A DNA stretch of 16,776 nucleotides from UJ101 sp047975265. GTDB taxonomy: Bacteria > Bacteroidota > Bacteroidia > Flavobacteriales > UJ101. Shown here in pieces: positions 13,572 to 16,776 of this stretch; position 1 is the first letter of the stretch, and the number at the start of each line of letters is the position of its first letter. The position numbers were made by a program, and so were the translations under genes. The notes below the pieces were generated by a model. The model was not told the DNA's origin. It worked only from the letters and a program-made list of their open reading frames with translations, and did not search any database. Where the stretch lies: the NCBI GenBank assembly GCA_047975265.1, contig JBKEDE010000057.1, positions 1-16,776 of the forward strand. The letters are read 5' to 3'.

Positions 13572-14429
13572 ATGAATAATCCTTTCTATATTAATTCAGC
13601 AAATGTTCAGCATTTTATTTCAGAAGCCTTAAAAGAAGATATTGGGGATGGAGACCATTCTACACTGTCATCTGTTCCTGAAAATACTGAGAAAAAAGCA
13701 CGTCTTTTGGTAAAGGAAAATTGCATTTTGGCAGGCATTGAAATGGCTAAAATGATTTTCCATTATTACGATAAAAATTTAGAAATAGATGTATTTATGA
13801 ATGATGGCGATCATGCAAAAACAGGCGATGTTGCTTTTCATGTAAAAGGAAATGCTCAATCTATTTTAACAACAGAACGATTAGTACTTAATACGATGCA
13901 GCGTATGAGCGGAATAGCAACGCATACGTATGAATTAAACCAATTGATTAAAGGAACTCATGCCCAGTTGTTAGATACACGAAAAACAACACCTAACTTC
14001 AGACTGTGTGAAAAATGGGCAGTTGTAATAGGTGGCGGATTGAATCATCGTTATGGATTGTACGATATGATTATGCTGAAAGACAATCATATTGATTATT
14101 GCGGTAGCATAATCCAAGCCGTTCGTAAAGTAAAAAAATATCTGAAGGAGCAAAAAAAAGAGTTGAAAATTGAAGTTGAAACACGTAATTTAAAAGAAGT
14201 ACAAGAAGCTTTGGAAGCAGGCGTTGATCGAATTATGTTAGACAATATGTCTCCTGAATTAATGAAGCAGGCAGTAAGTATAATTAACGGAAAATGCGAA
14301 ACAGAAGCTTCCGGAGGAATAACAAAAAACACGATTAAATCCGTAGCCTTATCCGGAGTAGATTATATTTCCGTAGGAGCATTAACCCATTCTTCTCAAA
14401 ATAAAGATTTGAGTTTAAAAGCATTATGA
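13572..14429 (+). CDS. nadC: Nicotinate-nucleotide pyrophosphorylase (quinolinate phosphoribosyltransferase) NadC
   Basis: NadC converts quinolinate and PRPP to nicotinate mononucleotide with loss of CO2, feeding the NadD step. The 285-residue product has the family's substrate-binding residues in order: ERLVLNTMQRMSGIAT (102-117), DTRKTTPNFR (135-144), GGGLNHRYGLYDMIMLKDNH (154-173), EVETR (201-205), IMLDN (221-225) and EASGGI (245-250). The fold is the usual N-terminal alpha/beta sandwich and a barrel. Start ATG 13572 fits the family N-terminus (ALKEDIGDGDHST). It follows the small membrane protein gene by 27 bases and is the last gene of core character before the compositional change to the right. 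Confidence 0.95.
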   Translation: MNNPFYINSANVQHFISEALKEDIGDGDHSTLSSVPENTEKKARLLVKENCILAGIEMAKMIFHYYDKNLEIDVFMNDGDHAKTGDVAFHVKGNAQSILTTERLVLNTMQRMSGIATHTYELNQLIKGTHAQLLDTRKTTPNFRLCEKWAVVIGGGLNHRYGLYDMIMLKDNHIDYCGSIIQAVRKVKKYLKEQKKELKIEVETRNLKEVQEALEAGVDRIMLDNMSPELMKQAVSIINGKCETEASGGITKNTIKSVALSGVDYISVGALTHSSQNKDLSLKAL

Positions 14430-14619
14430 AATAATTTTAAATACTCTTTGAAGTTTATATCGTTATATCTATAAAATATTATTCACGCTAATAGAGATTG
14501 TTTTTCTCTCCAAAAATTTCACACCATCCAAACAGAGCATTTGCTCCGTCTAAACGGAAAAACACCTCTTTCTAAACGCCCTGTACATGCGGGTTACGGA
14601 AAGGTTATTTTTACGTTTT
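14430..14619. other. Intergenic region between nadC and the lipoprotein cassette
   Basis: This 190-base stretch separates convergent units. It holds a weak hairpin (AGAGA 14493-14497 with TCTCT 14505-14509), a small palindrome GAGCATTTGCTC, and three copies of a CTAAACGS-like octamer at a 22-base period (14528, 14550, 14572). No gene, tRNA or clear attachment site is visible. It is the likely boundary between core and accessory DNA. Confidence 0.4.
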
Positions 14620-15153
14620 TCATATGTACAATACGTCTCTATTTTTTTCTTTACGGGTTCGTACCGTTTTGTTGAAGTAGAATATGGGTATAGGCATCTT
14701 CCGAACTTGTATATTGGAGTTGTGATCCATCCCGGATCCATTTTCGGTCTGAAATCTTTTGACATTGTAAAAAACAACAGTCGGTTTACCCATGGCACTG
14801 GTTAGTACCACAGTTTTAGAAGATTCGTTTACCTCGTAATTTCCGCTATCGATCAAGTTGTTCACCGTTTCTCCCGTGCACAGTTTTGTTCCTGCATGGA
14901 TTTTATAGATACGAGCAAAATTTACTTGGTTATGTGTCGTAAACTCATAACTATTGTCTTTTTCACAATCTTGCATCACTGATTGCCCATTATCCAAAAT
15001 ATCCACATACGTCCAATCTTCACCATAAAGTAGTCCTATAACAGATTGTTCCACAAAAGCATTAGGATCATAAGCATCTTCACCACAGGAAATACTCAGC
15101 CCTAATAGGCTTAGAAGAGAAAGCCCTGTTAATAATTTTCTTGCTGTTTTCAT
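14620..15153 (-). CDS. Lipocalin-like lipoprotein, C-terminus apparently frameshifted
   Basis: From ATG 15151-15153 the frame encodes 177 residues: a lipoprotein signal (MKTARKLLTGLSLLSLLGLS-ISC, lipid cysteine C23) and a mature part of lipocalin-like pattern with WTYVDI, a DC-EKDNSYEF segment and VNFARIY. An upstream in-frame start at 15174 is unlikely because it precedes the signal. The protein is a paralog of the next gene upstream, 10 bases away. After KRFQTENG (about residue 139) the similarity stops, but another frame reads IRDGSQLQYTSSEDAY and then THILLQQ to a stop at 14651. This parallels FRDWVLKYRDEDGFLVVL of the paralog. One missing base near 14736-14742 explains this, and the repaired protein would have 167 residues. 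The tail in the given frame is therefore probably not genuine. Confidence 0.72.
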   Translation of the reverse strand: MKTARKLLTGLSLLSLLGLSISCGEDAYDPNAFVEQSVIGLLYGEDWTYVDILDNGQSVMQDCEKDNSYEFTTHNQVNFARIYKIHAGTKLCTGETVNNLIDSGNYEVNESSKTVVLTSAMGKPTVVFYNVKRFQTENGSGMDHNSNIQVRKMPIPIFYFNKTVRTRKEKNRDVLYI

Positions 15154-15163
15154 ATTATTTCTT

Positions 15164-15679
15164 CTAATAAGCATCCCTTAAAACCACTAAAAAGCCATCT
15201 TCATCACGGTATTTTAAAACCCAATCTCTAAATCCACCGACACCATTTGCTTCTTGAAACGCTCGGGTATCAAGAAAATAGGTTTTATTGAAAGGACCTG
15301 CCGTAAGTTCTACGGTACTTTTATAAACACTGTAAGTGCCTTCTTCAAGAATATTTTGAAGAATATTTTGGTCGGTCATGTTATCCCAAACTTCATACCG
15401 CAATCCGTTGGTCTTAAATCCTAAAATATTATCCTGAACTGTGGGATCGTATTGACTTAATACATCGTTGGACTTTATCCCGTCGTTGTTATAATCTACG
15501 GGCGTATCCGAAGTAATGCTTTCATATTTCCAAATCCCCGATAAAAATCCTTCATCCAAGGTAACTTCCACCAGGTCGCCTTCTTTTGGTATGTTATCGT
15601 CATCTTCAGAACAGGAAATTCCCATTCCTAATAGACTTAGAAAGGAAACTCCGATTAATAATCTTTTTAGCGTTTTCAT
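15164..15679 (-). CDS. Lipocalin-like lipoprotein, intact paralog
   Basis: The 171-residue product has a signal peptide (MKTLKRLLIGVSFLSLLGMG-ISC) with lipid cysteine C23. The following SEDDDN is an acidic run of the sort that exports lipoproteins to the cell surface in Flavobacteriaceae. The mature part has GIWKYESIT, the VDYNNDGIKSNDVLSQYDP segment, GFKTNGLRYEVW, and a last strand LVVLRDAY. The xDxNxDGxxSxDxL pattern after a Trp-containing strand is typical of lipocalin-like lipoproteins of Bacteroidota. No ligand is known. It lies 30 bases downstream of the TraQ-like gene and 10 bases upstream of its paralog, so the three form one unit. The near-identical signal peptides and parallel C-termini point to a tandem duplication. 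Confidence 0.8.
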   Translation of the reverse strand: MKTLKRLLIGVSFLSLLGMGISCSEDDDNIPKEGDLVEVTLDEGFLSGIWKYESITSDTPVDYNNDGIKSNDVLSQYDPTVQDNILGFKTNGLRYEVWDNMTDQNILQNILEEGTYSVYKSTVELTAGPFNKTYFLDTRAFQEANGVGGFRDWVLKYRDEDGFLVVLRDAY

Positions 15680-15709
15680 ATAATTTCTTTTTTAATGGTT
15701 TCTTTTGTT

Positions 15710-16408
15710 TTATTGTGCATCCGTAGGGCTGTAGGTAAAGTTTCCCTGATACACCAATCTTTTAATATATTTCGTATCAATAATATAAAAATCAAAGGGT
15801 TGCCCATCGTAATTTGGTATTTTGCTGGGTTCGGTATGTATCGTATAAAACCCTAAATAACCGTCGTATTCCGGACCAAAATGGAGTTTATTTCCTGATA
15901 AAGACCCATAATCATATCCTTCTGAAAAATCAACCATATCGGCAATCTTTCCTGTATGAGAATAGTAACTGTTATTTCTTCCGTCACGAATCACCATTTC
16001 ATACCTATCAGGCTCAGCGGTATCATCGTAAATGCCTTTCCATTTTACGGCAAAGAAAGTTAGGTAATCACACCCGTTAAAACAACTGCTTCCTCCATCT
16101 TGCCATCTTGCCGTTTGAAAAGAGCCTTCTTCTATGGCAGGCGGTTGGTACACCGTAAAGACAACCTGTTGGGAGGCTTTTTGCCCAAAGCTGTCGGAGG
16201 CGATCAATGAAATGGTGTGCGTACCCCCGTTTTGGTTTACGGGTTCGTATTGGATAACAAAAATGGTGTTGGGTTCTACTTTAATGGTCTTTCCGGAGCG
16301 GTACTCCGTACCGTTGTAATGAAAATCACCGTCTCCATCCGTTGTTGGTGTTACGTAATACTCCACGCCTGTGGTATCCCCCGATATGGGTATTTCGCAG
16401 TTTATCAC
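15710..16408 (-). CDS. TraQ-like (DUF3872-like) protein, distal part of a frameshifted gene
   Basis: This 232-residue frame starts at GTG 16406-16408 and overlaps the end of the preceding frame by 4 bases. Residues 1-87 form an Ig-like beta domain ending HTISLIASDSFGQKASQQ and VVFTVY, much like the C-terminal half of TraQ proteins of Bacteroides conjugative transposons, where the DSFGQ segment recurs. Residues 92-232 are an unrecognised beta-rich domain with a cysteine pair (C109, C113). It has no signal peptide of its own, as expected for the second half of a longer protein. The upstream frame ends directly where a second repeat would begin, so one protein of at least 354 residues is the likely original. 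Initiation at GTG by coupling is the alternative. Confidence 0.65.
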   Translation of the reverse strand: MINCEIPISGDTTGVEYYVTPTTDGDGDFHYNGTEYRSGKTIKVEPNTIFVIQYEPVNQNGGTHTISLIASDSFGQKASQQVVFTVYQPPAIEEGSFQTARWQDGGSSCFNGCDYLTFFAVKWKGIYDDTAEPDRYEMVIRDGRNNSYYSHTGKIADMVDFSEGYDYGSLSGNKLHFGPEYDGYLGFYTIHTEPSKIPNYDGQPFDFYIIDTKYIKRLVYQGNFTYSPTDAQ

Positions 16409-16776
16409 GCCTTTTCTTCCTCCTTACCAATGTTAAGTTTCTCCTTATTTCTTGGAATGTAAGCGTCAAAGTTTAGCTCCAACGGGTCTACCGTAAACTT
16501 AATAACTTTAGAGATGTCATACTGCTCATCGCCGTTGCTGGCAGTAAACTCAATGTTGTAGGTTCCTGCTTCCAGTGGTTTGTACGAAACTTCGTCCCAG
16601 CCTTTGGGCATATTGTGCATACTTACTTTTTTGTCTTCGTAATACATTTCACCTTCCATTTTAGTCCGGTAGGTAATGTCAAAGGTTTGCCCATCCACTT
16701 GGTGGTCGTTGCCTATAAAGAGTTGGATAGGGGCTTTTGCATTAAATTGTATAGTATCGGGATAGGTTACCTCAAA
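16405..16776 (-). CDS. TraQ-like (DUF3872-like) protein, proximal part, runs off the window
   Basis: The frame is open from the right edge (first codon 16774-16776) to TGA at 16405-16407, giving 123 residues with the true start outside the window. It begins with an Ig-like strand pattern (FEVTYPDTIQFNAKAPIQLF), continues with DITYRTKMEGEMYYEDKK and GTYNIEFTASNGDEQY, and ends the repeat with VIKFTVDPLEL. The next repeat starts with LNFDAYIPRNKEKLNIGKEE and is cut by the stop. The repeat order mirrors the distal fragment (strand, glycine-rich loop, strand, VxFTV end), so the gene encodes tandem TraQ-like repeats. A lipoprotein signal is expected upstream but cannot be seen. GC is clearly higher than in the core genes. 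Confidence 0.6.
   Translation of the reverse strand, partial: FEVTYPDTIQFNAKAPIQLFIGNDHQVDGQTFDITYRTKMEGEMYYEDKKVSMHNMPKGWDEVSYKPLEAGTYNIEFTASNGDEQYDISKVIKFTVDPLELNFDAYIPRNKEKLNIGKEEEKA

Noticed and set aside
14493..14509. Hairpin AGAGA/TCTCT as a terminator for nadC
   Set aside because: The five-base stem is weak, has no T-run after it and lies 60 bases from the stop, so I did not list it as a terminator.
14550..14798. Minus-strand frame overlapping the end of the second lipoprotein
   Set aside because: It lies in a third frame; neither end matches the paralog, while another frame does, so it is not the missing C-terminus.
15814..16462. Plus-strand frames over the TraQ-like gene
   Set aside because: Antisense to the frame with recognisable beta repeats; no motif in the peptides and no promoter seen.

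Overview
The window looks like a low-GC chromosome of the Bacteroidota, most likely family Flavobacteriaceae or a close relative; I cannot name a genus. The grounds are strong AT richness, start codons with few Shine-Dalgarno sequences, several start regions carrying the Bacteroidota -7 box TAnnTTTG, and typical lineage proteins: a long-form GAPDH of 480 residues, an AmgK-like kinase fused to a RapZ C-terminal domain, and lipoproteins with acidic residues after the lipid cysteine.

Layout. 1-240 is the 3' end of an IS4-type transposase followed by a hairpin. 314-963 (minus) holds sufE and a small cysteine-rich lipoprotein. 1049-1459 (plus) is a lipidated cytochrome c, convergent with nadD (1462-2037, minus). 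2038-2342 is non-coding and leads into ald (2343-3458), followed by a SixA-type phosphatase (3596-4078). 4085-7620 is a compact minus-strand operon read in the order AmgK-like/RapZ-C fusion, MurU-like nucleotidyltransferase, ABM-domain protein, trmB, alkyltransferase-like protein. From a divergent promoter region, the long GAPDH gene (7814-9256) runs right, followed by a hypothetical gene with foreign codon use (9345-10079). 10218-13052 (minus) is a tightly packed MATE exporter and two crotonases. 13140-14429 (plus) is a four-helix membrane protein and nadC.

From about 14600 to the right edge the character changes. GC content rises (60 G/C in 120 bases counted at 16141-16260, against 14 in 60 at 13381-13440), and three minus-strand genes encode a TraQ-like (DUF3872-like) repeat protein and two paralogous lipocalin-like lipoproteins. 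This looks like accessory, conjugative-element-derived DNA. Two of the three genes appear to be broken by a single missing base. One break is seen because another frame restores similarity to the neighbouring paralog. The other is seen because two adjacent reading frames abut within 22 bases.

Functional links: nadD and nadC belong to NAD synthesis but are in separate units. The kinase/RapZ-C fusion and its MurU-like neighbour match the anabolic MurNAc recycling route (sugar to 1-phosphate to UDP-sugar). The two crotonases are likely to act together in acyl-CoA metabolism. The most interesting items are the kinase-RapZ fusion, the frameshifted TraQ/lipoprotein cassette, and the cysteine-rich lipoprotein beside sufE. 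I saw no rRNA, tRNA or CRISPR array.
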